Positions 51,921 to 61,155 of a stretch of 64,000 nucleotides of DNA are shown here, one piece after another. The notes under the pieces are model-generated. The model did no database searches. It had not been told where the DNA came from and was given only the letters and a program-made list of their open reading frames with translations. Source of the DNA: Brevibacillus reuszeri. Its GTDB lineage: Bacteria > Bacillota > Bacilli > Brevibacillales > Brevibacillaceae. Within the stretch, counting starts at the first letter, position 1; each line of letters starts with the position of its first letter. The stretch spans positions 48,574 through 112,573 of the forward strand of contig NZ_LGIQ01000020.1 in the NCBI RefSeq assembly GCF_001187725.1, written 5' to 3'. A program made the position numbers and the translations under genes.

Positions 51921-52628
51921 TCATGCCTCCAAAAGAGTGCGCAAAGTATGCACCTGACATGTCGTAATCGCATCGACTCCCATCTCGATCATCTTCCTTT
52001 GGTAAAAGGGATCATCGACCGTGTACACCCAGACCACCAAGCCTTTGGTATGCGCATAGGATACTAGTTCCTCGGTGCAAGCAAGATAGTGCATATTCAG
52101 TCCAAAGTAGCCTTCCCGCGTCAATCTGTCACACGTCTGCATAACCTCCTCCCCATTGTCGGCCCACTCCGTTGAATTCCAATCAGCAGGTGTGTTCCAG
52201 ACAACCCGGTCTCGGCCATGCTCTATACCCTCTGTGTCTCCTGTGAAGAATACCCGTTGTGACATCCCCATTCTCTCGATAACTTCAATGGCGGGACCAG
52301 CCGCTTCTGCTGTCTTCAGGTCGAGATTGTAGCGAATGTCCGCCTCCATCGTTGCCTCAAACAACTGCTCCAAGGTCACGAGTTGGCGGTCCTTATAAAG
52401 GGGGGATAGCCATGGACGCAGATCAGGGTGATTCAATTCTGCGAGTGTCGCGGTCTGAAAAACAGGCAACACATCGTGAAACAAGAAAGCAATCCCATCC
52501 GCGGAAGACTGCACGTCCACCTCGATCAAGCCAGCTCCGGCTGCTATTCCAGTCAGACTCGACTCGATCGTATTGTCAGGGGTTCCCATACATCCGGTAT
52601 GTGCGGTAATTTGAGGTAGTTTCTTCAT
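51921..52628 (-). CDS. Glycerophosphodiester phosphodiesterase family protein
   Basis: A 235-residue GDPD TIM barrel with metal residues in EVDVQ (Glu36, Asp38) and the catalytic His51 (LFHDVLP). The usual HRG...PENT entry motif reads HTGCMGTPDNT here, so the Arg after His10 is Thr and Glu is Asp. LVTLEQLFEA and the C-terminal YTVDDP are conserved. Activity is likely but may be altered in specificity. The ribosome site GGAG is 8 nt before ATG. It ends the ABC-PHP operon. Confidence 0.82.
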   Translation of the reverse strand: MKKLPQITAHTGCMGTPDNTIESSLTGIAAGAGLIEVDVQSSADGIAFLFHDVLPVFQTATLAELNHPDLRPWLSPLYKDRQLVTLEQLFEATMEADIRYNLDLKTAEAAGPAIEVIERMGMSQRVFFTGDTEGIEHGRDRVVWNTPADWNSTEWADNGEEVMQTCDRLTREGYFGLNMHYLACTEELVSYAHTKGLVVWVYTVDDPFYQRKMIEMGVDAITTCQVHTLRTLLEA

Positions 52629-52663
52629 CTGATCGACTCCAATCTCTTTCCATCTTTTACAGA

Positions 52664-53527
52664 CTACTGCCCTGTACGTCCCGCTTCAGCCTTCGCGTCC
52701 TTCGCCATTGTTCGGATGTAGAAATACCCCATCGCAGAGCAAAGCAGGAACATGAAGACGGCAAGAGCACTCGCCTGTGCGGTTTCTTGGTAGACAGAAA
52801 ACACTTGATGCATCGCGACACCGAGAACTTGAGGAGAGTTCGGCCCAATCAGGTACGGTGCGGTGAAGCTGCCGATTACTCCCATGAACACGAATGTAGC
52901 GGCAACGAGCAACGTTTTATAAGAGAGTGGCACAATGAATCGGAAGAACAGCTGCCACTTGCCTGCGCCCGTATCCTTGGCACTCTCGATAATCGAATTG
53001 GGGATGCCTCCGAGAGCGGACGCCAGCAGCATGGTCGAAAACGGAATGTTAAACCAGAGGTTAGCCAGAATCAAGCCCTTGAAATCAAAAATGATCATGG
53101 GAAAAGACTCCATCCCGAGCAGGGCGCAAATACGGGCCAGCCATCCGTGATTGCCGTACATGGAAATGATCGCGTAGGTGGCGATTACGCCCGGAACGAA
53201 CATCGGAATGAGGTAGAGTCTGCGTATCCAGATCGCTGCTGCTCCATTGCTAAATCGCAGCAGTAGCGCTACCCCGTAGCTGATCGCCAGTACAAGTATC
53301 GTAGAAACGATGGTGACTTTAAGCGTATACCAAATATTCGATTGCATTACTTCATCGGTAAACAGGGCCACATAATGAGAGAGATCGTAACCTCCCTGCC
53401 CATTTTGCAAGCTTTCCTGAATCGAATAAATGATGGGAATGATCACGACGCCGAGTAGCAGCAAAAAGGAGGGGAAGACCAGGGCAAGCCCCAGAATCCC
53501 CGATTTTTTTTCTTTACTTAGTCTCAT
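52664..53527 (-). CDS. ABC transporter permease
   Basis: A 287-residue inner membrane component with six spans and the EAA-type loop (ESAKDTGAGKWQLFFRFIVPLS). It belongs to the PotB/UgpA-like type. Its start overlaps the end of the binding-protein gene by 4 bp. Partner of the permease at 55850-56674. Confidence 0.9.
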   Translation of the reverse strand: MRLSKEKKSGILGLALVFPSFLLLLGVVIIPIIYSIQESLQNGQGGYDLSHYVALFTDEVMQSNIWYTLKVTIVSTILVLAISYGVALLLRFSNGAAAIWIRRLYLIPMFVPGVIATYAIISMYGNHGWLARICALLGMESFPMIIFDFKGLILANLWFNIPFSTMLLASALGGIPNSIIESAKDTGAGKWQLFFRFIVPLSYKTLLVAATFVFMGVIGSFTAPYLIGPNSPQVLGVAMHQVFSVYQETAQASALAVFMFLLCSAMGYFYIRTMAKDAKAEAGRTGQ

Positions 53528-54699
53528 TTCGCCCCAGCCACTTCTTTCTGCCAGCGCTTGTTCATCTCTTTCTCCAATTCACCACCGGAAAATTGACGGT
53601 AGCCATTTGCTACACTCGCAAACTGCTCTTGCAAACTACTCGGCATTTCTTCCCATTTGATCCCTGGATATCCGTACATCGTGTTCACGACGACTTCTTG
53701 TGCTTCTGGAGTCAACAGGAAGTCGAGGAACTTCTGGGTTGCTTCTTTTTTCGCGGACATAGCTGGTACCAGCATGTAAGCAGGTCCGCCTGTAAAGCTT
53801 GGCTCGATCTGTGCCACCTTTGTCGACTCTGGCAGCAGTTTTTTGTTGATTTGCTCCAGCGCCATATCGGACCAGGCTGGAATCATGTCTACTTCACCAG
53901 ATGCGAGCAAATCAAGCGTGCCCTGGTTTTTCTTCGGATAAATACCTTTGCCGTACATGTATGGACCAAGCTCTTTCAGTAGAGAAAATCCTTTGTCCCA
54001 TTTCGCCATAACGGCGGGATCATTGCTCGTAATCGCGTCCGGCTCCAGGAAATTGTAGATCGCAGTGACGACGAATGAATTTCCTGAACCGCCCGTAGCC
54101 GGATCGTTATAGGCAAAGCGTCCAGGGTTTTGACGAATCCAGGTGTACAGCTCTTCCGCGGTTTTTGGAGGGTTCGCGACTTTTTCGCTGTTGTAAGCCA
54201 GGACGACGGAAGAAGCGCGATAAGGAACGCCTAGGTATTGAATCTGTTGCAGGAATTTCTGGTCTACCTTGCTCAGGTTGGGGATTTGGGAATCGTTCAA
54301 TTTTTCCCAGATTCCTTCCTTTTCACCAGCCGTTATCTCGCCGAGACCGCCTTCAAACAGATCGATATCCACCGTGCTTTGTCCACTTTTCTTCGCTGCA
54401 ATAAGGCGATCCACAATCGGCGATGCAGCTTGTCCCGGAGGCAGATACGTCTGCTTTACTTTAATGCCGGGATTTTTCTCCTCAAATTTAGGGACGAGCG
54501 CTTCCCATAAATTCTTGACGTTCAGCGAGCCGCCATAATGGAAATTGATTACGACAGGTTCAGTGGAAGTGCTGGCAGTATTGGTATTACTAGCTGTGAC
54601 GTTTCCGGCAGAATTAGATTTGGTCCCGCAGCCTCCCAAAAGAGATGCAGACATCATCGCTGTAAGCAGTACCGCAGTAGACTTTTTCCATATGGTCAC
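53524..54699 (-). CDS. ABC transporter substrate-binding lipoprotein
   Basis: A 391-residue extracytoplasmic protein. The lipobox is LLGGC with Cys24, then a Ser/Thr/Asn linker and a type II periplasmic-binding fold. INFHYGGSLNVKNLWEALVPKFEEKNPGIKVKQ and AGGSGNSFVV recall the PotD/Fe3+/2-aminoethylphosphonate-type group. GTG at 54699 follows AGGAGG. The substrate cannot be fixed; the phosphoesterase neighbours suggest a phosphorylated or phosphodiester compound (inference). Confidence 0.85.
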   Translation of the reverse strand: MTIWKKSTAVLLTAMMSASLLGGCGTKSNSAGNVTASNTNTASTSTEPVVINFHYGGSLNVKNLWEALVPKFEEKNPGIKVKQTYLPPGQAASPIVDRLIAAKKSGQSTVDIDLFEGGLGEITAGEKEGIWEKLNDSQIPNLSKVDQKFLQQIQYLGVPYRASSVVLAYNSEKVANPPKTAEELYTWIRQNPGRFAYNDPATGGSGNSFVVTAIYNFLEPDAITSNDPAVMAKWDKGFSLLKELGPYMYGKGIYPKKNQGTLDLLASGEVDMIPAWSDMALEQINKKLLPESTKVAQIEPSFTGGPAYMLVPAMSAKKEATQKFLDFLLTPEAQEVVVNTMYGYPGIKWEEMPSSLQEQFASVANGYRQFSGGELEKEMNKRWQKEVAGAK

Positions 54700-54787
54700 G
54701 ATTGATTTCCTCCTACCCCACCTGGGTCTCTTATAGGTAAAAAAGATTGTTCGCACATCATCGTTGCTCCACTTGACTTTTTCCCAC

Positions 54788-55813
54788 TCACCTAGAGAAT
54801 AGGGCTGACTTTCCAAAATCTATCCGACAGAATTGCCCCTGCTGAAGCTGTTCTGTCCCCTCCCTCGGCATGAACGCCTTGATGATCCCGTGCTGCGTAT
54901 CAAGCGATATCTCAGCGTAATGTCCCAGCATCATAATCTGACGGACAGTCGCTTGCAGACCTGTTTCATGCTCATCTCTTATCTGAACTTCTTCCGGACG
55001 CACAGCGAGCATGACTGGACCAGACAAATCTGTTTTCAGGGGCTCAGCCAAACCGTCAACCCGCGCTTCTTTGCCATCTGCCACCCCCTTTACAAAGTTC
55101 ATCCTGCCGATGAAGCTCGCCACGAACAGAGTTGCTGGATGATCGTACATCTCTTTTGGGGAAGCCAGCTGCTCGATTTTTCCGGCGTTCATCACGACAA
55201 TCCGGTCAGAGATGGAGAGTGCTTCCTCCTGATCGTGAGTGACAAACACCATCGTCATGCCTGTGGCCGCCTGGATCTCTCGCAATTCCTCGCGCAGTTC
55301 CAGCCTGAGCTTTGCATCCAAGGCTGAAAACGGTTCATCGAGAAGTAATACCTCCGGTTCGAGAAGCAGTGCACGGGCTAGTGCGATGCGCTGCTGCTGA
55401 CCACCAGAAAGCTCGGTAGGGTATTTCTTTTCCGCCCCAGCCAGCCGCACCATCTCCAGCACACGCGATACGGCATAATGAATGTCTTCTTTTTTGCGTT
55501 TTCGAATTTTTAGCCCGAACGCCAGGTTTTCATAGACGGTCATATGCGGCCATAAATTATAGCTCTGAAACACCATTGCTGTCGGCCGTTTCTCTGGCGG
55601 CAAGGAGAGGATGCTCTGTCCCTTAATCCGAATATCACCTGCCTGGGGATCAAGAAAGCCGCCAATGGAACGAAGGACCGTCGTCTTGCCGCAGCCTGAC
55701 GGACCGAGCAGAGAGACCAGCTCCCCCTTTTGTACCTCCAGCGAAATGTCAAAGACACCTTCCCCCGTTTTAAATCGTTTGCTCAGTTGATGGATCGAAA
55801 GCTGCACTGCCAT
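54788..55813 (-). CDS. ABC transporter ATP-binding protein with TOBE domain
   Basis: A 341-residue ATPase: Walker A GPSGCGKTT, signature LSGGQQQRIALARAL, Walker B LLLDEP, H-loop THDQEEAL. A C-terminal TOBE-like regulatory domain follows (about 245-340), typical for the MalK/PotA/UgpC group. One gene for the ATPase serves the two permeases. The ribosome site is GAAGGAGTG. Confidence 0.92.
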   Translation of the reverse strand: MAVQLSIHQLSKRFKTGEGVFDISLEVQKGELVSLLGPSGCGKTTVLRSIGGFLDPQAGDIRIKGQSILSLPPEKRPTAMVFQSYNLWPHMTVYENLAFGLKIRKRKKEDIHYAVSRVLEMVRLAGAEKKYPTELSGGQQQRIALARALLLEPEVLLLDEPFSALDAKLRLELREELREIQAATGMTMVFVTHDQEEALSISDRIVVMNAGKIEQLASPKEMYDHPATLFVASFIGRMNFVKGVADGKEARVDGLAEPLKTDLSGPVMLAVRPEEVQIRDEHETGLQATVRQIMMLGHYAEISLDTQHGIIKAFMPREGTEQLQQGQFCRIDFGKSALFSR

Positions 55814-55849
55814 TTACGCTCACTCCTTCTATTGCTGCCGAAAACTCGC

Positions 55850-56674
55850 TTACTTGATCTGAAATCCACCGGAAAGAACATCCGCATTAACGAAACGCTT
55901 GGCTACCAGCAGCAGCACCACTGTCGGGAGGGTCAGTATTATGGAAAACACCGCTCCTGCCGTGCTTGGATAGTCCGATATGATGGAATACATGATAATT
56001 GGCATCGTTTTGTAATCAGGGATTCCGATCAGCATCGTTCCCTGCGCCTCGTCCAACGAGTTCAGGAACGTAAAAATCGAAGCTACAAGAATACCTGGCA
56101 TCGCCATTGGAAGAGTGATATGCCAGAAAACCTGAAGAGGGCTGGCCCCGGCATCACGCGCTGACTCTTCTTGTGCCTTATTGATGCTGCGAAAGGCTGA
56201 CGTCGGAATCCAGGTCATGAACATAAGGGTGTTTACGATATGGATCAGAACAATCCCGAAGAATGTGTTCATCAGCCCGACTTTATAAAACAAAACGGCA
56301 ATCGCCACGTATAGCCCCATTTTCGGAAACGCCTGGGTTAATAAGAATGAAAACAGAAACCAGCGGCTTAGCGGAAACTGGATTCGTGCGAATGCATACG
56401 CTGCCGGGATGCACACAATGATGGAGATGAGTGTCACGACCGTGGCAATCAGAAAGGATAGACCAATGGAAGAGAGAACCTCATCCTGACTGAGTACGAA
56501 GTGCCACCATTCCAGCGACCACACCTGCGGCAAAACTGCGGGATACTGCCATTTTCCTGAGAACGCTAGCAGCAGCAAATTGAGCATAGGCCCTATGAAG
56601 AAAAATACAAACAGGAGCAAAAAAGCAAATTCCAATGTTTTTCTTCTTCCGAGTGATTTGAAATACCATCTCAC
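55850..56674 (-). CDS. ABC transporter permease
   Basis: A 274-residue six-span component with the EAA-type loop (ESARDAGASPLQVFWHITLPMA). It forms a heterodimer with the permease at 52664. GTG at 56674 is chosen since AGGAGG lies 10 nt before; an ATG at 56683 touches the ribosome site and a start at 56740 would overlap the PHP gene. Confidence 0.87.
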   Translation of the reverse strand: MRWYFKSLGRRKTLEFAFLLLFVFFFIGPMLNLLLLAFSGKWQYPAVLPQVWSLEWWHFVLSQDEVLSSIGLSFLIATVVTLISIIVCIPAAYAFARIQFPLSRWFLFSFLLTQAFPKMGLYVAIAVLFYKVGLMNTFFGIVLIHIVNTLMFMTWIPTSAFRSINKAQEESARDAGASPLQVFWHITLPMAMPGILVASIFTFLNSLDEAQGTMLIGIPDYKTMPIIMYSIISDYPSTAGAVFSIILTLPTVVLLLVAKRFVNADVLSGGFQIK

Positions 56675-56729
56675 GGATGTCATTCCTCCTTGATGAGCAG
56701 GCATGTCTTGGCGACAATGCTTGCGAGAC

Positions 56730-57734
56730 TCATTTTTCATTCATGAAATAGACAGGGTTCGTAAACGCGATTTTGGTACCTACACCGTGAAATACTCCGA
56801 ACAAGTCCGCTCTCAGCCATTTCAGCCCATGAACAGGCAGTTGGCATGTCGCTTCGACCTCACCCGGCTCTAACTTCACCTCAGCCATGTTCCCGAGGTT
56901 GCTTCTAAGTATGATCGAAAGAGGCTGCGGCTCTAACGTCCAGGCACCTGGACGCACACGAAGATCGAGTGACACCGCAACGGTTGCTTCCTGACTTTCT
57001 GCTGCATCGCGGATGGACACGGTCTCTCCAAGACCGTAGCTTTTCCCAGCGAGAACAACCTGACAAAGCAGGAGCGGGCCCATGCTGATGCTCACTGCTC
57101 CGCTGCGAATGGCTTGCAGTGCTCCCGCCTCCGATAGCTTCTCCGAGCTTGGAAGGCCGAGAAACGTTGCAGCCTCAGGACCGTCCCCCGCTTTTGATCC
57201 GTGCCAATCCCGCCCTGATGTGGCACAGATTTGAAAGCCTTGGTCTAGCAGCCCTTCCCATAACTCAAGTGACGGCTGGTTGTGCATGCGAATAGATGGA
57301 AAGGTCTCATGCCAAACCTCGATGTAGTCGACATCATTCCAGTCGGAAATGCGATAATCCCAGTGACAACCGGTGCAGATCGGGCTTCCGAGCGCATACG
57401 GATGGGCGATCCCAACCAGTCCACCCTGGCTATGTACCCGCTCAATCCCTTTATGAATGTCATCAGGACCCAAATCCCTCCAATCGGCATAGCCCTTCAA
57501 GCCAAGTGTCACCATGTGACCGTAAAAGGTTGTCCATTCCATCCCCTGGATGATGACGATTTCTGTCTCTTCCTCTACCGCAACCCTCTCAGCCAAGCCA
57601 GAAATGGTATTGTGATCCGTTAAGGCAAGACCAGCCAAGCCTCGCTGTTTGGCTTCTCTCGCCATTTCAGCCAGCGAGTGCCTGCCGTCGCTGTGAGGTG
57701 TATGTGTATGAAGCTCGAATGGATGCCAGTTCAT
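56730..57734 (-). CDS. PHP domain metallohydrolase (CehA/McbA-type)
   Basis: A 334-residue protein. The metal ligands of the PHP fold are visible: HTH (His9, His11), Asp16, DH (40-41), Glu66, His73, GIAHP and GRDWHG. A beta-rich C-terminal domain (about 240-334) follows. CehA/McbA-like PHP enzymes hydrolyse phosphoesters or carbamates. It begins directly after the stop of the upstream small gene, so the two are co-translated, and it precedes the ABC genes. Confidence 0.87.
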   Translation of the reverse strand: MNWHPFELHTHTPHSDGRHSLAEMAREAKQRGLAGLALTDHNTISGLAERVAVEEETEIVIIQGMEWTTFYGHMVTLGLKGYADWRDLGPDDIHKGIERVHSQGGLVGIAHPYALGSPICTGCHWDYRISDWNDVDYIEVWHETFPSIRMHNQPSLELWEGLLDQGFQICATSGRDWHGSKAGDGPEAATFLGLPSSEKLSEAGALQAIRSGAVSISMGPLLLCQVVLAGKSYGLGETVSIRDAAESQEATVAVSLDLRVRPGAWTLEPQPLSIILRSNLGNMAEVKLEPGEVEATCQLPVHGLKWLRADLFGVFHGVGTKIAFTNPVYFMNEK

Positions 57735-58199
57735 TTATTTCGCGTCCCCTTCCCATATCTTCAATTCATACTGACAGCTTGGCGTGACAATACAGTGCAC
57801 ACTCAAGGTCACTGTCCAGATTCCCTTTGGCAGTTCACCTGCCGTAAAGCCCGGTGAGGCTTGTTCTTTGGACAGTTTATGGAGCTGAAAGGGATCATGC
57901 CGATGCGCGGAACCTCGAAACCCTTCTGGGTCGTCAACAGAGATGGTAATCAGGTTTTGGAGCGGAAAGAAATCTTCCCATTTATCCAATAAAGCCTGCT
58001 GTTGTTTCAAACCAGCATCCCGGCGAAGCGCAGCCTCAATTTCACGCTTTGCCATTACGGGATCTTCCAGCTTTTTTGGCTCATAAGCAAACTGGATGTG
58101 CAGCATGTCCGCTGACTGCGGCAAGTGGAACCGGAAAGCCAGATGCGTCTTGGAGCAAATTGGCGAAAGCCTGCCCATTGTTTCAAATCTCAAATTCAT
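57735..58199 (-). CDS. Hypothetical protein, first gene of the ABC-PHP operon
   Basis: A 154-residue soluble protein I do not recognise. It has a His/Arg-rich centre (DDPEGFRGSAHRHDPFQLHKLS) and a beta-rich C-terminus (GIWTVTLSVHCIVTPSCQYELKIW) that looks like a carbohydrate- or lipid-binding sandwich. It directly adjoins the PHP gene, with no gap, and may be its partner or activity modulator. The operator and promoter lie just upstream. Confidence 0.65.
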   Translation of the reverse strand: MNLRFETMGRLSPICSKTHLAFRFHLPQSADMLHIQFAYEPKKLEDPVMAKREIEAALRRDAGLKQQQALLDKWEDFFPLQNLITISVDDPEGFRGSAHRHDPFQLHKLSKEQASPGFTAGELPKGIWTVTLSVHCIVTPSCQYELKIWEGDAK

Positions 58200-58241
58200 G
58201 TCTGATCACCAGCCGATTCAAAGGATATATAGAGTCATCTT

Positions 58242-58259
58242 TCTGGAATCGATACCATA
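58242..58259 (-). promoter_or_regulatory. LacI-type operator O1 (ABC-PHP operon)
   Basis: Near-palindrome TGGAATCGATACCATA, identical in 17 of 18 bases to O2 at 58490. It lies just downstream of the operon promoter, so a bound LacI protein would block elongation. Confidence 0.7.
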
Positions 58260-58273
58260 ACTTTTTCGCCTTT

Positions 58274-58303
58274 AGTGTAAAACCACACTTTCCTACCCGT
58301 CAA
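58274..58303 (-). promoter_or_regulatory. Promoter of the ABC-PHP-GDPD operon
   Basis: TTGACG and TACACT on the minus strand with an 18-bp spacer, followed at once by O1. Confidence 0.55.
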
Positions 58304-58446
58304 TTCACAAAACGAGCATTTACATAACCTTTAAAATCGACTACGAATATGTTAATTTCTCACCATCATTGGACCATTAAGGAATCGCGATTTTTGTCAG
58401 TTTTCCTCGATTTTCTGTAAAGGTCTCGTAAAGTTGAAAAAGACAG

Positions 58447-58476
58447 TTTACACGGCAGCATACTGACGAGTACACT
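58447..58476 (+). promoter_or_regulatory. Promoter of the lacI-type gene
   Basis: TTTACA and TACACT with an 18-bp spacer; O2 lies just downstream, implying autoregulation. Confidence 0.5.
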
Positions 58477-58489
58477 TGGAACTGTATTC

Positions 58490-58507
58490 TATGGAATCGA
58501 TACCATA
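58490..58507 (+). promoter_or_regulatory. LacI-type operator O2 (regulator gene)
   Basis: Perfect-looking palindrome TATGGAATCGATACCATA, 40 bp before the regulator start. Confidence 0.7.
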
Positions 58508-58546
58508 TAGAAAAAAAGCAATTCTCAATAGTTAGGTTGTGGTCAA

Positions 58547-59560
58547 TTGGATATCAAGATCAAAGATGTTGCCAAAGCGGCCGGAGTATCGGTCACCAGC
58601 GTTTCGAGAGTTCTGAACGGAGAGCAGTATGTAAGCGCGGAAATCAAGCAGAGGGTCAATGAGGCAATCAACGAGCTCGGTTATACCCCCAGCCATATTG
58701 CCCGGAGTTTGAAGCGTAAAAAAACGAATCTGATTGGTGTCATTGTCTCCAACATTACGAGCAATTTTTTCTCTACCATATTGAGCAGCATTGAAGAAAC
58801 CGTTGACCAGCACCATTACAATCTGCTCGTCTGCAATATTATGGAAAACCTAGACAAAGAGCTTCGTTATTTGCAAACCTTTCAAGAGATGCGAGTAGAT
58901 GGCATTATCATCATGCACGAGAAGGTGAATGACGACATCCGCCGTTTTCTTCATCAAACCAAGATCCCGATCATCTTTTGTGCCTCACCTGTCGATCCTG
59001 CTTTCCCCAGGGTCACCGTTGATGATTTTTCAGCAGCCTATGACGCCACCCGTTTTCTCGGGGATCTCGGTCATCAGCGAATTGCCTTTATCGGAGGAGA
59101 TCTCGAGGATGTATCATCTGGGCGGAAGCGATACGAAGGCTATCTGAAAGCTATTTCTGACATTGGACTTACGATTGAGCCGCGCTGGATTAAATTTGGC
59201 GACTATCAAGTCAAAAGTGGTTACGAGCAGATGAAAGCCATTCTACAGGAGGGACCTCGACCGACAGCCGTATTTGCTGCAAGTGATGACATGGCGCTCG
59301 GAGCGATGAACTGTCTCCACGATTGCGGCTTTCACGTTCCTGAACAAATGTCAGTCATCGGCTTCGATGGCAGTGAGCTAACCGAGTTGACAAGGCCGCG
59401 GCTTACCTCCATGCAGCAGCCCATTGCGATGATTGGGCGTCTGTCAGTGGAGTTGCTGCTCGAAGCGATCCAGAATCCGGATCAATCCGCCACGTTAACA
59501 ACGGTACCTCATCAGCTCGTCATCCGCGATAGCTGCCGGGCTCCTGCTGGGCTCGTGTAA
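58547..59560 (+). CDS. LacI family transcriptional regulator
   Basis: A 337-residue repressor. The helix-turn-helix is IKDVAKAAGVSVTSVSRVLNG and the hinge is HIARSLKRKKTNLIGVIV. A periplasmic-binding-protein-like sensor follows (about 62-335). The start is TTG at 58547. It is divergent from the ABC-PHP-GDPD operon and should control it, with itself, through the twin operators O1 and O2. The inducer is unknown. Confidence 0.92.
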   Translation: MDIKIKDVAKAAGVSVTSVSRVLNGEQYVSAEIKQRVNEAINELGYTPSHIARSLKRKKTNLIGVIVSNITSNFFSTILSSIEETVDQHHYNLLVCNIMENLDKELRYLQTFQEMRVDGIIIMHEKVNDDIRRFLHQTKIPIIFCASPVDPAFPRVTVDDFSAAYDATRFLGDLGHQRIAFIGGDLEDVSSGRKRYEGYLKAISDIGLTIEPRWIKFGDYQVKSGYEQMKAILQEGPRPTAVFAASDDMALGAMNCLHDCGFHVPEQMSVIGFDGSELTELTRPRLTSMQQPIAMIGRLSVELLLEAIQNPDQSATLTTVPHQLVIRDSCRAPAGLV

Positions 59561-59574
59561 GGAAAGGAACACAG

Positions 59575-60939
59575 ATGACTCAACAAGAATCTACCCTGAA
59601 AAAATGGAGCCTCCTCTCTCTCGTCTGGCCCATATTCGTGGAACAGCTGTTGCAGATGCTCATGGGCAGTATTGACACGCTAATGCTCAGTCAATATTCC
59701 GATAAAGCTGTAGCAGCTGTTGGGGTGGCTGCCCAGGTCTACGCCCTCGCCACCTTTCTGTTTGGATTCGTCGCCACCGGAGCCGGCGTACTGATTGTCC
59801 AGGCTATTGGAGCCAAGCGTCCTACCCAGGTCGGGGAAGTCTCCGTCGCCGCGCTAAGCATGAATCTGCTAGTCAGCATCATAGTCAGCATGACGCTTGT
59901 AGCCTTCGCTGAACCATTCCTGAGACTGTTTAAGCTGGCAGAAGAGCTGATCAGCTATGGCGTCCCTTATTTGACGATTATCGGATTGTCGTCCATGCTC
60001 AGCTCTCTGATCGTCACCGTTGGCGTTATTATGCGAGGTCATGGTCACGTACGCGAGGTCATGACAGCATCATTTCTAATGAACATCCTCAATGCAGCTG
60101 GCAACTACATCGTGTTGTTTGAACCGTTTGGCCTTCCCGTACTCGGTGTGGAAGGGGTAGCCGTCGTCACTGTAATTAGCCGAGCCATCGGAGTGTTCAT
60201 TTTACTTATCCTGTTTCAAAGAAAGCTTCCAGGTTTGCTCCCCTATAGGAGAATCCTTCGCTGCTTGAAGCAGTATGCACTGCCTATCTTGCGGATTGGC
60301 ATCCCTTCTGCTGGTGAGTATATTTCGTACAACGCCTCGCAGGTTGTCATTACATCATTTGTTGCCATACTGGGGACCGTCGCCCTAACGACCAAGATTT
60401 ACACCCAAAACCTGACGATGTTTATCTTCTTGTTTTCGGTCTCAATTGGACAAGCCACGCAAATATTAGTTGGACGGTTGATAGGAGGAGGGCAATCTGA
60501 AGAGGCCTACCGAATTTGCCTGAAGAGCTTAAAAATCAGTTTGCTGATTACTTTCAGCGTAAGCATCGGAATGTTCAGCTTTGCCCAGACGCTGCTTAGT
60601 TTGTTCACAGATGACCCGCTCATTTTGGAGACTGGGCGCACACTCATGCTCCTATCTCTTATCCTGGAAGCGGGACGTACATTCAACATTGTGCTCATCG
60701 GCTCTCTGAACGCTGGAGGAGATGTAAGATTTCCCGTAATCGTAGGAATCATCTCCATGTGGGGGCTGAGCGTGCCTTTGTCTTACTTCTTTGGAATCAG
60801 TCTGGGATTTGGACTTGCCGGCATCTGGTGGGCGTTTATCATCGACGAGTGGCTGAGAGGATTGCTCATGCTATGGCGGTGGAGATCCCGGTCCTGGCAA
60901 CGAATCGGACTTTCCCTTCCGGAGGCGTCGAATTTGTAG
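59575..60939 (+). CDS. MATE family efflux transporter
   Basis: A 454-residue membrane protein with about 12 spans and the MATE pattern (WPIFVEQLLQMLMGSIDTLMLSQYSDKAVAAVGVAAQV). It begins 15 bp after the LacI gene with GGAAAGGA upstream and so shares its transcript. It may export the regulated metabolite or be a drug/Na+ antiporter. A terminator follows. Confidence 0.9.
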   Translation: MTQQESTLKKWSLLSLVWPIFVEQLLQMLMGSIDTLMLSQYSDKAVAAVGVAAQVYALATFLFGFVATGAGVLIVQAIGAKRPTQVGEVSVAALSMNLLVSIIVSMTLVAFAEPFLRLFKLAEELISYGVPYLTIIGLSSMLSSLIVTVGVIMRGHGHVREVMTASFLMNILNAAGNYIVLFEPFGLPVLGVEGVAVVTVISRAIGVFILLILFQRKLPGLLPYRRILRCLKQYALPILRIGIPSAGEYISYNASQVVITSFVAILGTVALTTKIYTQNLTMFIFLFSVSIGQATQILVGRLIGGGQSEEAYRICLKSLKISLLITFSVSIGMFSFAQTLLSLFTDDPLILETGRTLMLLSLILEAGRTFNIVLIGSLNAGGDVRFPVIVGIISMWGLSVPLSYFFGISLGFGLAGIWWAFIIDEWLRGLLMLWRWRSRSWQRIGLSLPEASNL

Positions 60940-60942
60940 GGT

Positions 60943-60986
60943 GCACCCCATATGCGTGCGTACAGATGGGGGTGCTCGCTTTTTTA
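60943..60986 (+). terminator. Terminator of the LacI-MATE unit
   Basis: Stem GCACCCCAT/ATGGGGGTGC followed by a T-run on the plus strand. Confidence 0.85.
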
Positions 60987-61112
60987 TGCTGGGAGACTTA
61001 CAAGATTTTTCGTAATAAAAAATGGAAGCATATTTTTTCCGCATTTACTAGATTGAATCATATCCATGCCAAATCACATGTAATATCGCTTTACTTTTTG
61101 TACTTTAAAAGG

Positions 61113-61155
61113 AAAAACACATGTATCTCCGTTAATATGAGATACATGTGTTTTT
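61113..61155. terminator. Orphan perfect hairpin terminator
   Basis: A 17-bp perfect inverted repeat (AAAAACACATGTATCTC and its complement) with a 9-nt loop and T/A runs on both ends. No gene ends just before it on either strand. The rest of 60987-61340 shows no gene. Confidence 0.6.
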
